From Acidobacteriaceae bacterium (lineage in GTDB: Bacteria; Acidobacteriota; Terriglobia; Terriglobales; Acidobacteriaceae), in contig JASHRF010000082.1 in assembly GCA_030037545.1 (NCBI GenBank), forward strand, positions 1 to 38,809: a DNA stretch of 38,809 nt. Reading direction: 5' to 3'. The notes under the pieces are model-generated. The model searched no databases. It saw only the letters and a list, made by a program, of their open reading frames with translations, and was not told where the DNA came from. A program made the position numbers and the translations under genes. Below, piece after piece: positions 31,373 through 38,809 of this stretch; position 1 is the stretch's first letter, and every line of letters begins with the position of its first letter.

Positions 31373-31401
31373 AGTATTCAATGAGCGGCGTGAATTGTCA
31401 A
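31373..31401 (-). promoter_or_regulatory. Promoter of the fluoride operon
   Basis: On the minus strand TTGACA (31396-31401) is followed after 17 nt by AATACT (31373-31378), with 4 of 6 matches to the -10 consensus. Transcription would begin near 31366, a few nt before the aptamer, which is the usual arrangement for a riboswitch. Confidence 0.7.
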
Positions 31402-31489
31402 GCACACACAAGGAGCACTCGTGAATCACGATTGAGACCGCTTTTTGCTTCCCGCATAGTCCCTTACTCCGTTGCCGGCGGCCACGCAG

Positions 31490-31716
31490 TGGGAGATCGT
31501 CGCGCGCGCCGTGCATCTGCCTGTCCGCCCGAAGACTGCGGCGGTATCCCAGGGTTTTATGACCTTCTCGATGCTCTCGCCGACCCCGACCATGAACAGC
31601 ACGAAGCAATGCGCGACTGGGTTGGCAAGGACCTCGATCCTCAGGCCTTCTCGATCGACTTAGTCAACCGCCAGCTCGCAGCCAGACGCCGCCGCGTCGC
31701 TGCGACCCGGAAATAA
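31490..31716 (+). pseudogene. Plasmid pRiA4b ORF-3-like protein, C-terminal remnant
   Basis: One frame ends with 'CPPEDCGGIPGFYDLLDALADPDHEQHEAMRDWVGKDLDPQAFSIDLVNRQL', interrupted here only for length, which is the conserved C-terminus of the pRiA4b ORF-3 (IS1096 TnpR-like) family. The N-terminal half of the family is absent: upstream the frame is unrelated and runs into the fluoride promoter. It is therefore a fragment, probably debris from a mobile element insertion or exchange, and it lies right behind the fluoride operon promoter. The frame from 31381 is open but not family-like. Confidence 0.75.
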
Positions 31717-31760
31717 TCCGCCCCTGCGCCTACGCAGTCTTGCCGAAAGGACACGGTGAA

Positions 31761-33056
31761 TCAATCTTCAAAGGAGATTGCGACCGAAGCGCGAAGGTCT
31801 TCAAAAGCGGCGGGGCCGCGGTCGGTCTTAAGCAGCAGGCTGACAGCAGCAGCTGCAAAGGCAATGGCAGCAAGCCCTGCAAGCATTTGAACTTGATACG
31901 AACCGGCGTGATCGAAGAAGTGGCCGACGACGACTGGGCCAGTGCCGCCGCCAATGGCGTATGCAGTCCAGGTAAGCCCGTACAACACAGAAAAGTGCTT
32001 GCGGCCGAAATAACGCGCCATGAGATAGGGTCCGACATCTGCTTCGCTGCCGAGGCCGATGCCGAGGAGGGCGGCGCCGATGAGCGCCGCTCCCGAGGAG
32101 CCAGAGAGCGAAACCATGAATGAGCCAGTGGCCGCAATGGCGAGGACACAGGTTTGGATGCGTTGTGGAGAAAGACGATCGATAAGGAGGCCGACGATGA
32201 GCCGACCGAAGATGCCGGCGCCTCCGCGAAACGAAAGAGCCAAGGCTGCGGTCGATGCCGAGATGCCATGCTGCGTCAGTATGGCTGCCAGGTTGGTAAC
32301 CAGGCCGTTTTCGCTAAATGCCGAAAGGACGGTGATGGCAGCAAGAATCCAAAATGCCGCGCTTGAGAGTGCGCGGCCTACGCTTACGCCTGACGGGAGC
32401 GCAATCTTTCCATGATGGCCGGACACGGGGCGGTTGCGGACAAGAATCGAGGTAAGCGGTAATCCGAGGAGCGCAAGGCCGCCCAACAGAAGATACGCGC
32501 TGCGCCAGCCCAGATTGCTGATGACCCATTGAGTTGCAGGTGGAATAAAAATAGAACCTACGCCGCTTCCGGTAAGTATGAGTGCCAGGGCAAAGCCGCG
32601 ACGTTTTTGGAACCAGGTGAGCATAGTTCGCGTGTAAGCAAACTGGGCGGTACCGTTGGCTACCAGCCCCATAACGAAAAACGTGAGATAAAATCGCCCG
32701 ATGCTTGAGCCGAGCCGGCTGAGAGATGCGAGTGCAAGCGCGAACACAAGAATCGAAGGAAGAATGATGCGCCGAGGCGGGTAGCGGTCGAGCAGAATTC
32801 CGATTGCCGGCGATACCAGGGCTACTGTGATTGCCGCAAGGCCGAAGGCGCCGTCCATCGATTCGCGGCGCCAGCCCAGCGACCGCTGCAACGGGTTGAG
32901 GAACAAACTGAACGTGTAGGGAATGATTGGAGCGAAGCTCGTCATCACGCCCACAAAGGCCGCCGTCGCCACACCCCATCCCGGATATCGGATTGAGTCC
33001 TCGTCGGCCATGGAATACTGGGCCGTTTGTTCAGTTGCCTGTTTAGGTGTATTCAT
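31761..33056 (-). CDS. MFS transporter
   Basis: The 431-residue major facilitator has about 12 predicted membrane helices. It carries the loop 2-3 motif 'GILLDRYPPRRIILPS' and its counterpart 'GRLIVGLLIDRLSPQRIQT' in the second half, indicating the two-fold 6+6 repeat. Helix 1 reads 'GWGVATAAFVGVMTSFAPIIPYTFSLFLNPL', typical of the OFA/monocarboxylate-like MFS group. The substrate cannot be assigned. The ATG at 33056 overlaps the stop of the upstream AhpD-like gene by 4 nt (ATGA), so the two are coupled. The longer frame to 33416 is a shadow of that gene. It converges with the pRiA4b remnant. Confidence 0.9.
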   Translation of the reverse strand: MNTPKQATEQTAQYSMADEDSIRYPGWGVATAAFVGVMTSFAPIIPYTFSLFLNPLQRSLGWRRESMDGAFGLAAITVALVSPAIGILLDRYPPRRIILPSILVFALALASLSRLGSSIGRFYLTFFVMGLVANGTAQFAYTRTMLTWFQKRRGFALALILTGSGVGSIFIPPATQWVISNLGWRSAYLLLGGLALLGLPLTSILVRNRPVSGHHGKIALPSGVSVGRALSSAAFWILAAITVLSAFSENGLVTNLAAILTQHGISASTAALALSFRGGAGIFGRLIVGLLIDRLSPQRIQTCVLAIAATGSFMVSLSGSSGAALIGAALLGIGLGSEADVGPYLMARYFGRKHFSVLYGLTWTAYAIGGGTGPVVVGHFFDHAGSYQVQMLAGLAAIAFAAAAVSLLLKTDRGPAAFEDLRASVAISFED

Positions 33057-33679
33057 GCAGTGGCTGGCCTGTGGCGCGTGTAGCCGCTGCGAGCCATTCC
33101 CTCGCTTAGCCGGCGGAAAGCCGCATCCGAGACTAACTTGACGCCATTGCCGGAAACAAACCGATTGTAGAAGTTGAATAAGGCACACGCATAGATCGCA
33201 TAGAAGATCGCGACCTCGCTCCAGCCGGCATTCTTGAGCGTCTCGACATCGGACTCGTTCACGTCGCCGGAATGAAGCGTTAGCTTGCGAATGAATTGCA
33301 AGAGGACCTTCTCTCTGTCGTCGAGATTCGAGTTTTCTGGATCGTTCAGCACATTGCGTACGAACTCTTCGCTTCCGTAGAGGTGCGATGCTACAGCAGC
33401 ATGCGCGTTCATACAAAAATCGCAGCGATTTAGCAACGACGTATATGCGGCGATCAGTTCGCGCATCGCTCGGCTGATCGGCGCCTCCTCAAACATTACC
33501 GAGTGCGAGAGTTCGCATAAGTGATAGGCCGCATCGGTCCTGAAGGCGAGTATGTTCCAGATACCCCAATATTCAGTTCCGGCACTCTCTGTTGCGCGAA
33601 TGGCATCGGCATAAGGACCCGGCTGCGGGTTGCCTTCAATCTCGCCTAGGAAAACGTGGCTCTGGCGGGCGAGTGTCAT
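33053..33679 (-). CDS. AhpD-like (carboxymuconolactone decarboxylase family) peroxidase-related protein
   Basis: The 208-residue all-helical protein has the AhpD redox motif 'NRCDFCMNAHAAV' (C86, C89, H93) and the downstream helix 'VLLQFIRKLTLHSGDVNESDVETLKNAGWSEVAIFYAIYACALFNFYNRF' pattern of CMD/peroxidase-related enzymes. Members reduce hydroperoxides or act on reactive carbonyls using the Cys pair. The ATG at 33679 is supported by GGAGA 8 nt upstream, and the longer frame to 33907 is family-unlike. It is the first gene of a coupled pair with the MFS transporter and is divergent from the TonB-type receptor. A second AhpD-like gene lies after the receptor. Confidence 0.9.
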   Translation of the reverse strand: MTLARQSHVFLGEIEGNPQPGPYADAIRATESAGTEYWGIWNILAFRTDAAYHLCELSHSVMFEEAPISRAMRELIAAYTSLLNRCDFCMNAHAAVASHLYGSEEFVRNVLNDPENSNLDDREKVLLQFIRKLTLHSGDVNESDVETLKNAGWSEVAIFYAIYACALFNFYNRFVSGNGVKLVSDAAFRRLSEGMARSGYTRHRPATA

Positions 33680-34236
33680 GGGTAGTCTCCATAAAACACA
33701 GTGCGTGAACCGGTTTGCGCCCCTTCGTCGAGTGCTCAAGGCAGAAGGCGGGTAGAACACGTCAAAAAACGAGGTGTTCCGGGCGAGAAGCAATAGCCTG
33801 GCAGTGCAGGGAAGCAGGCTGGGTCTATACACAATCCCGGGCCTGGTCATTGATCGTATCTTTCCTGACCTGCGCAGGGCGTAACAAGCTGCTTTTTGTT
33901 GAGCCACGAGTCAATCGTTTGATGGAAGAAGGTGGTGAGAAAAACGGCTGTTTTCGCCCGCAAATAAATTCGGAGTCCCACTGCTGATTGATCGAATACT
34001 CGTCCGGATGGTTGATGACAATCAGATTGACTTCATTGAGTATTAAAGCCGCAATCCGTCCCCAGGATTGTCGCACGCCAAATCTATTCCCGATCAATGA
34101 AAGCTTGAGGGCAGACTCGCAAGCTTGCGCGGGCTCGTGCGCTTTTCAGAAAACATTCCCGGCCTCGCAATGAGTCTCTTGGGGCAAGAAACACCTAAGA
34201 ACCGGGCCGGTCGAAACGCAATTCATTGGAGGCACT
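33680..34236. other. Divergent intergenic region between the AhpD-MFS pair and the Oar-like receptor
   Basis: No gene is supportable. The region is moderately AT-rich near 33880-34090 and must hold both promoters. A short stem GAACAC/GTGTTC (33750-33775) lies on the AhpD side. I could not find a convincing -35/-10 pair for the receptor. Confidence 0.45.
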
Positions 34237-37200
34237 GTGAAGCTTAGGAGTAAAAACGTCGGACTCGGCGTTGTTTTGGCCGCAGTGATCTGTCTTTCCC
34301 ATCACGGCTCTGCGCAGGCAACCACGGCATCGATTCACGGCACTGTCACTGATCCGAACGGAGCTTTGCTGCCCAATGCGACCGTCACTGCTTTCAACAC
34401 GAGTACCGGCATTTCAAACGCGCAGAAGACGGACAGTAAAGGCTATTACGTCTTTCCCGATCTGCACATTGGCGGGCCCTACTCTATAACGGTCGAGGAT
34501 CAAGGCTTTCAGCGCTTCACAACGACGGGCATCATGCTCGACCTCAGCTCTGCCCGGGAAGTTGACACCAAGCTCCAGATTGGAACGTCTTCACAGACCG
34601 TGCAAGTGAATTCAAACGCAGTTCAAGTGGAATCGTCTGACGTTCAACTGAAAGACGTGATTGCCTCTCAGGAAATCGAGGACCTTCCTACGCTGGGACG
34701 CGATGCGGTGCAACTGCAAAAAACCGCGCCGGGAACGGTTGAAGCCTCCGACCGCGAAGCTACCTTTTCGACCAACGGCAGCCAGACCCAGGAGAATTCC
34801 TATCTGCTGGATGGAACCGACATCAACGATTTTCTGCTGAATCAGCCCGGGATTGTTGTGAATCCAGACGCCCTGGCCGAGGTGAATGTGATCAGCAGCA
34901 CGATCGATCCTGAGTTCAGCCGGAACTCGGGTGCAATTGTCGATGAAGCGCTGAAAAGTGGTACGAATCAATTTCATGGCGATGGATTTGAGTTTTATCG
35001 CGACACTTTTCTCAACAATGGCGGCTACTTCTCAACTACCAGGCCTCAGTTTCACCAGAATGTCTTTGGCGGCACGCTGGGCGGACCGATCCGGCAGAAT
35101 CACGTGTTCTTCTTTCTTGCTTACCAAGGATTACGAAACCGTACGGCGCAGACGACGTTGACGCCTGTTTTTTCCCCCGCTCAGAGAAGCGGGGATTTCT
35201 CGGCCGATGTGGCGCAGTTCTCAAGCAATCCGATCCCATTTCCTAATGGGATCCAGGGAACATCAGGTTTCTGTCCGCCGGGCACGCCATGGAACAGTTG
35301 TTTCACGAGCCCGCAGATACCGGTCTCAGATTTCAATTCAATTTCCACTAGCCTGCTCAACAAGTACGTTCCTCCGTACAATTATTTCGATTCGAGCGCT
35401 GGAATCTACTATGACAACTTCAATGCTCCCAACACCTCCGACGACGATCAAGGCATCATTCGTATCGACGACAGGCTTACGTCGAAGGATACGTTGTGGG
35501 GATCGACGGTCTTCGACTCAAACCCGGCAATGAATACCTTACCGCTTCCTTCCACCGAGTCGACAGGAGAAGGCGCGACGCTGCCAGGGTTTGCTGCTGA
35601 CAATTCATCGCATACTAAGATTTTCAATGCGTCATGGACCCATGTGTTCAACAGCACCACGTTGAATGAATTGCGGGCCGGCTATTTCCGGTTCAACTAT
35701 GCTGAACTGCAACCAGCTCCATCCACGCTGGCGGCGCCCTCGTCGTTCGGATTCAACATCGTTCCTCAGGATGCCGCCGCGGGCGCGCTGCCATATATCG
35801 ACGTGAATGGTTATTTCGCCCTTGGCTTCAACACCAACGGACCGCAGCCTCGCAAGGATGAAAACTATACTTATGTCGATAATTTCAGCAAAATTGTCGG
35901 AAATCACGATTTGAAATTCGGCGCCAATGTAGAACGGTTTACTATCAGCAATCCCTTCTACTCCGACAACAGCGGCGCGTTCGATTTCGATAGTTTTTCT
36001 GCGGTTTATAGCACTGGTGACGCGGCGGCCGATTTTCTGCTCGGTATTCCGGCGACGTATAGCCAAGGCTCAGGATTCTTTGTCGATGTGAGGGCGGAAC
36101 AATACTATGCGTATGCCCAGGACCATTGGAAGGCCACGAACGCCCTGTCGCTGGCTTATGGCGTCGGCTACGACGTGGAGACGCCGTACGAGGATCTGCA
36201 GTACGGTGGCGTTGGCGTGACGTGCTGGACGCCGACTAATGCAGAATCGACGGTCTTTCCCAACGCGCCTCCCGGGTTGCTTTATCCGGGCGACCCCGGA
36301 TGCAATAAGAACGGCAGCCCGACAACGCATTGGGATCACTTCTCTCCTCGCGTCGGATTTGCGTGGTCGCCGGATCTTAGTCTCGGAGTGCTTACGGGAG
36401 AGCCGGGGCGCCATGACTTTGTTGTTCGCGGCGGGTTCGGAGTGTATTGGAACCGCGTGCAGGGCGAAGGTGCGCAGGTCAATTCAAACGATCCGCCCTT
36501 CTCAGAGACCAGCGTAGGGGCTGCAGCGCTGGGCGGTAATCCGAGCTTTGCCAATCCGTTTGCAGACATCGCCGGGAACCCGAGCGCATCCTTCCCGGCC
36601 AATCCCTTTCCGTACACGGTGCCCACTCCGGGACAGAATGCAAACTTTATGTCTCTTTACCCGTTGGAGATGGACAACCTTACTTCGGATTTCGATGTTC
36701 CCTACACCTACAATTTCAACTTGAATGTGCAGCGCGCGTTGCCGAGTAATATGGTGCTGACCATCGGCTATGTTGGCTCGTTAGGCAGGAAGCTCGACCG
36801 AGCCAGAGAAGGTGACCCGATTACTCAGCAAGGCCACGATGACTGCCTGAGCGGGACAGGATCGAGCACACCGATCAGTCTCTACATCGGACAGACCCTG
36901 GAAACCTTCACGTGCCTGCAGTTGGCTGGATCTCAGTCCCTCTACTTCCCTGGAGAGAAACTGCAGCCCGGAACGGTTCCCGGGACACAAATTCCCGGCG
37001 TTTTTCCAAACGGCGAGCCGTATTACCTTTCAATTGGAGGCATGCACACCAGCGGATCCTCGAACTACAACTCGCTACAGGTTTTGCTGCAAAAGGCGCC
37101 GACTCATAGCCTGTACTTTAGCCTTGCGTACACCTGGAGCCATGCCCTGGACGATGCATCCAGCCTTGAAGACTCGGTAGCGAATGGGTACGGGACGAAC

Positions 37201-37845
37201 TATGTTCCCGGCTTTGAGCATCTGAGTTATGGAGATTCGGTCTACGACGCACGTCAGCGGCTCGTGGCTACCTACAATTACGGCATTCCCTTGCCGCCAA
37301 GTTTTCGGAGTGCAAGTTACCTCAGGGCGTTGCTGGGAGGTTGGCATCTCTCGGGAATCACCGCTCTTCAGAATGGATTTCCGGTTACGGTTTACGATGG
37401 TGGGGTTTACAACTCCCTCTATTGCGATCAGTTCAGTTTTGTGAACTGTCCCGATGTTCCAGTGACCTCGACTTTCCACATTAAGACATTGAATCCCAGG
37501 GATCCGGGCAACTACTGGTTCAATGCATCTGTATTTTCGCAGGAACCGACCGGCACGTTCGGCAACGTGAAGCGCAACTTCTTTCACGGCCCAGGATTCA
37601 ACTATTCCAACTTCGAGATCTACAAGAATGTTCCGGTTGGCAAATTCGATAGTCCGCGTTACGTGCAGCTGCGGCTTGAAGCATACAACGCATTCAACCA
37701 TGCAAACTTCGCCAATCCGAGCGGCAACTACGGGGCGGGGCCGACGGTTTTCGGAGTGATCACTTCCGTCGATCAGCCGGTGAACTCCGGCGGCGACCCG
37801 CAGCCCGGGCGGGCCATTCAAATCGCAGGGAAGTTTTACTTCTGA
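34237..37845 (+). CDS. Oar-like TonB-dependent receptor with carboxypeptidase-regulatory domain
   Basis: The 1202-residue outer-membrane protein starts at GTG, 6 nt after GGAGG. A signal peptide (1-27, 'GLGVVLAAVICLSHHGSAQA') is followed by a CarboxypepD_reg-like domain (about 30-115, 'IHGTVTDPNGALLPNATVTAFNTSTG'). A plug domain lies about 125-235 ('TNGSQTQENSYLLDGTDINDF', 'ISSTIDPEFSRNSGAIVDEALKSGTNQFHG'). The rest is a large beta-barrel rich in aromatic strands, ending in a terminal Phe ('IQIAGKFYF'). This class is greatly expanded in Acidobacteriota and is thought to take up oligosaccharides, peptides or other large substrates. The cargo is unknown. The AhpD-like gene starts 12-15 nt after its stop. 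Confidence 0.93.
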   Translation: MKLRSKNVGLGVVLAAVICLSHHGSAQATTASIHGTVTDPNGALLPNATVTAFNTSTGISNAQKTDSKGYYVFPDLHIGGPYSITVEDQGFQRFTTTGIMLDLSSAREVDTKLQIGTSSQTVQVNSNAVQVESSDVQLKDVIASQEIEDLPTLGRDAVQLQKTAPGTVEASDREATFSTNGSQTQENSYLLDGTDINDFLLNQPGIVVNPDALAEVNVISSTIDPEFSRNSGAIVDEALKSGTNQFHGDGFEFYRDTFLNNGGYFSTTRPQFHQNVFGGTLGGPIRQNHVFFFLAYQGLRNRTAQTTLTPVFSPAQRSGDFSADVAQFSSNPIPFPNGIQGTSGFCPPGTPWNSCFTSPQIPVSDFNSISTSLLNKYVPPYNYFDSSAGIYYDNFNAPNTSDDDQGIIRIDDRLTSKDTLWGSTVFDSNPAMNTLPLPSTESTGEGATLPGFAADNSSHTKIFNASWTHVFNSTTLNELRAGYFRFNYAELQPAPSTLAAPSSFGFNIVPQDAAAGALPYIDVNGYFALGFNTNGPQPRKDENYTYVDNFSKIVGNHDLKFGANVERFTISNPFYSDNSGAFDFDSFSAVYSTGDAAADFLLGIPATYSQGSGFFVDVRAEQYYAYAQDHWKATNALSLAYGVGYDVETPYEDLQYGGVGVTCWTPTNAESTVFPNAPPGLLYPGDPGCNKNGSPTTHWDHFSPRVGFAWSPDLSLGVLTGEPGRHDFVVRGGFGVYWNRVQGEGAQVNSNDPPFSETSVGAAALGGNPSFANPFADIAGNPSASFPANPFPYTVPTPGQNANFMSLYPLEMDNLTSDFDVPYTYNFNLNVQRALPSNMVLTIGYVGSLGRKLDRAREGDPITQQGHDDCLSGTGSSTPISLYIGQTLETFTCLQLAGSQSLYFPGEKLQPGTVPGTQIPGVFPNGEPYYLSIGGMHTSGSSNYNSLQVLLQKAPTHSLYFSLAYTWSHALDDASSLEDSVANGYGTNYVPGFEHLSYGDSVYDARQRLVATYNYGIPLPPSFRSASYLRALLGGWHLSGITALQNGFPVTVYDGGVYNSLYCDQFSFVNCPDVPVTSTFHIKTLNPRDPGNYWFNASVFSQEPTGTFGNVKRNFFHGPGFNYSNFEIYKNVPVGKFDSPRYVQLRLEAYNAFNHANFANPSGNYGAGPTVFGVITSVDQPVNSGGDPQPGRAIQIAGKFYF

Positions 37846-37859
37846 CGAGCAACGATGTG

Positions 37860-38507
37860 ATGAGCGCTGACGGAAGAAAGGAAATCCAAGCGAGAACCGA
37901 AGGCCGTGCGATCGCACGGCCTTCGTCTGCCGCCAATCTGACGGTTGTTGAAGAGCCGGATGCGAGCGATGAGGTTGCGGAACTTTTTGCGCGGTATCGC
38001 ACGCACTTTAAGAGACCGGCGGTTCCGGGCATTCTGAAATGTTTTGCGACGCATCCACCCATGCTGCGGCACATGCTCGGCCTCGCCGAGAGTTTTCTCT
38101 TTGTCGATGGGTGCCTGACCCGGCGGCACAAGGAGATGATCGCAACACTGGTTTCGAATGAAAACCAGTGCCCCTACTGCGCCGACAGCCATGGTTACGC
38201 TCTGCGTAATCTTGGAGGCTCGGCTGAAGAGTTGGCGGCGATTCAGGGATGCGACCTGCAAGCAACGACTTTTAGCTCTCATGAGCGAGCGTTGCTCCAG
38301 TTTGTTGATAAGCTCACTCGTGCTTCGCACACGATCGATAGCAGCGATATCCAGGGACTGATTGAAGCTGGATGGAGCGAGAAGCAGATCGCAGAAGCCA
38401 TTCATATTGCAGCCCTGTTTGCGGCGTTTAACCGCATTGTGAATTCGTTTGGCGTGCCTTCACAGAACCTGCTGGCGTCACTGACGGCTGAGGATGGCAA
38501 GGCGTAG
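37860..38507 (+). CDS. AhpD-like (carboxymuconolactone decarboxylase family) protein
   Basis: The 215-residue protein has the AhpD redox motif 'NQCPYCADSHGYAL' (C104, C107, H111) and the second helix block 'HERALLQFVDKLTRASHTIDSSDIQGLIEAGWSEKQIAEAIHIAALFAAFNRIVNSFGV'. It is related in layout to the other AhpD-like protein of this window (CxxC then H four residues on; 'AGWSE' in both). An in-frame GTG at 37857 precedes the ATG at 37860. Both are only weakly served by a ribosome binding site, so coupling to the receptor gene is likely. Codons about 13-22 lie in a perfect 28-bp palindrome, and the family-like part begins near residue 28. Confidence 0.88.
   Translation: MSADGRKEIQARTEGRAIARPSSAANLTVVEEPDASDEVAELFARYRTHFKRPAVPGILKCFATHPPMLRHMLGLAESFLFVDGCLTRRHKEMIATLVSNENQCPYCADSHGYALRNLGGSAEELAAIQGCDLQATTFSSHERALLQFVDKLTRASHTIDSSDIQGLIEAGWSEKQIAEAIHIAALFAAFNRIVNSFGVPSQNLLASLTAEDGKA
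37898..37925. repeat. Perfect 28-bp palindrome within the 5' end of the second AhpD-like gene
   Basis: The first half, CGAAGGCCGTGCGA, is followed directly by its exact reverse complement, giving 14 + 14 bp with a central GATC (inside CGATCG). It would form a very stable hairpin in the mRNA 40-65 nt after the start codon. It could attenuate translation, stop transcription leaving the receptor gene, or bind a protein. Confidence 0.65.
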
Positions 38508-38508
38508 G

Positions 38509-38809
38509 TCAGGCCGATCCGGGGGTTGGGGTGGGTGCGAATCTCATGGGGCGCAAGCGAATTCGGTTTCCGATCGCAAGCGATGAACCCAACGAGAGAA
38601 TGCTATGCTGGTCGAACTGCCACAGATAAGCCTGGTGGTTCTTGCCGCGCTTATCGTGGGTCTGCACATCGAGCGGGGTTTCGTCGGCCTGGATGTAGCC
38701 GCTGGCCAGCAGCTGCTTGCGCATGGCGCCCACCACCGGGGAAAGCCTGTCGCCGACCTGCATCACCCAGCCGCACATGGTGGCCCGCGTGATCGCGATG
38801 CCGCAGTCG
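38509..38809 (-). pseudogene. IS66-family transposase (TnpC), truncated at its 3' side and cut by the window edge
   Basis: From the right edge leftwards the frame reads 'AITRATMCGWVMQVGDRLSP', then 'MRKQLLASGYIQADETPLDV', 'QTHDKRGKNHQAYLWQF', the core of IS66 DDE transposases including the Asp of 'QADETP'. After 'YLWQF' (about 38613) the family sequence stops abruptly and the remaining ~35 codons to the stop at 38509 are unrelated. The C-terminal half has therefore been lost here. The 5' portion lies outside the window. Confidence 0.85.

Noticed and set aside
33825..34097. 90-codon minus-strand frame between the AhpD-like gene and the receptor
   Set aside because: No start signal, no family and no coupling to neighbours; the region more likely contains the divergent promoters.

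Overview
The window looks like chromosomal DNA of a soil-type Acidobacteriota. This is inferred from the GC-rich coding style, the large Oar-like TonB-dependent receptor with an N-terminal carboxypeptidase-regulatory domain and no TonB box seen, the sensor kinases and sigma-54 regulator of the kind common there, and short structured intergenic repeats. No rRNA or tRNA gene was found. Both edges cut through insertion sequences: an IS701-type transposase start at the left edge and a truncated IS66-type transposase at the right edge.

Left half (1-19.5 kb), ordinary chromosomal genes: rsmE; a 27-residue Lys/Ala-rich histone-H1-like peptide with its own promoter and a perfect 20-bp palindrome at the expected transcript start; threonine aldolase; a Gfo/Idh/MocA oxidoreductase; a LOG-family hydrolase; a fadE-type acyl-CoA dehydrogenase; a PfpI/DJ-1 protein; a stand-alone receiver protein; an MlaF/MlaE lipid ABC pair; a trehalose module (a membrane sensor-HAMP-OtsA fusion followed by OtsB); a PDZ-7TM-GAF-PAS histidine kinase overlapping a sigma-54 response regulator; and an AraD-type epimerase. 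Related intergenic repeats recur at 3.9/4.7 kb and at 6.8/13.0 kb. One copy appears to supply the ribosome binding site of otsB.

Middle (19.6-23.2 kb): a small secreted protein of unknown function, two decayed IS110-family transposases with internal deletions and frameshifts, and a secreted class-C-beta-lactamase-like serine hydrolase.

Main finding (23.3-31.4 kb, minus strand): a fluoride-response operon. A sigma70-like promoter (31373-31401) is followed at once by a fluoride (crcB) riboswitch (about 31297-31362), a roughly 540-nt leader, and then enolase, a dynamin-like GTPase, the CrcB/Fluc fluoride channel, a DUF6062 Cys/His-pair protein, a tandem DUF190 protein, a single DUF190 protein and a second dynamin-like GTPase. 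Four of the six gene junctions are 22 nt or less or overlap. Enolase is the classical target of fluoride and CrcB exports it. The two dynamin-like membrane GTPases and the DUF6062/DUF190 proteins have no established place in fluoride resistance, so the cluster may be an extended fluoride/membrane-stress system. It lies between IS110 debris and a pRiA4b ORF-3 remnant, which suggests acquisition as an island.

Right part (31.7-38.8 kb): an AhpD-like/MFS transporter pair coupled by an ATGA overlap, divergent from a 1202-residue Oar-like receptor and a second AhpD-like protein whose 5' coding end carries a perfect 28-bp palindrome.
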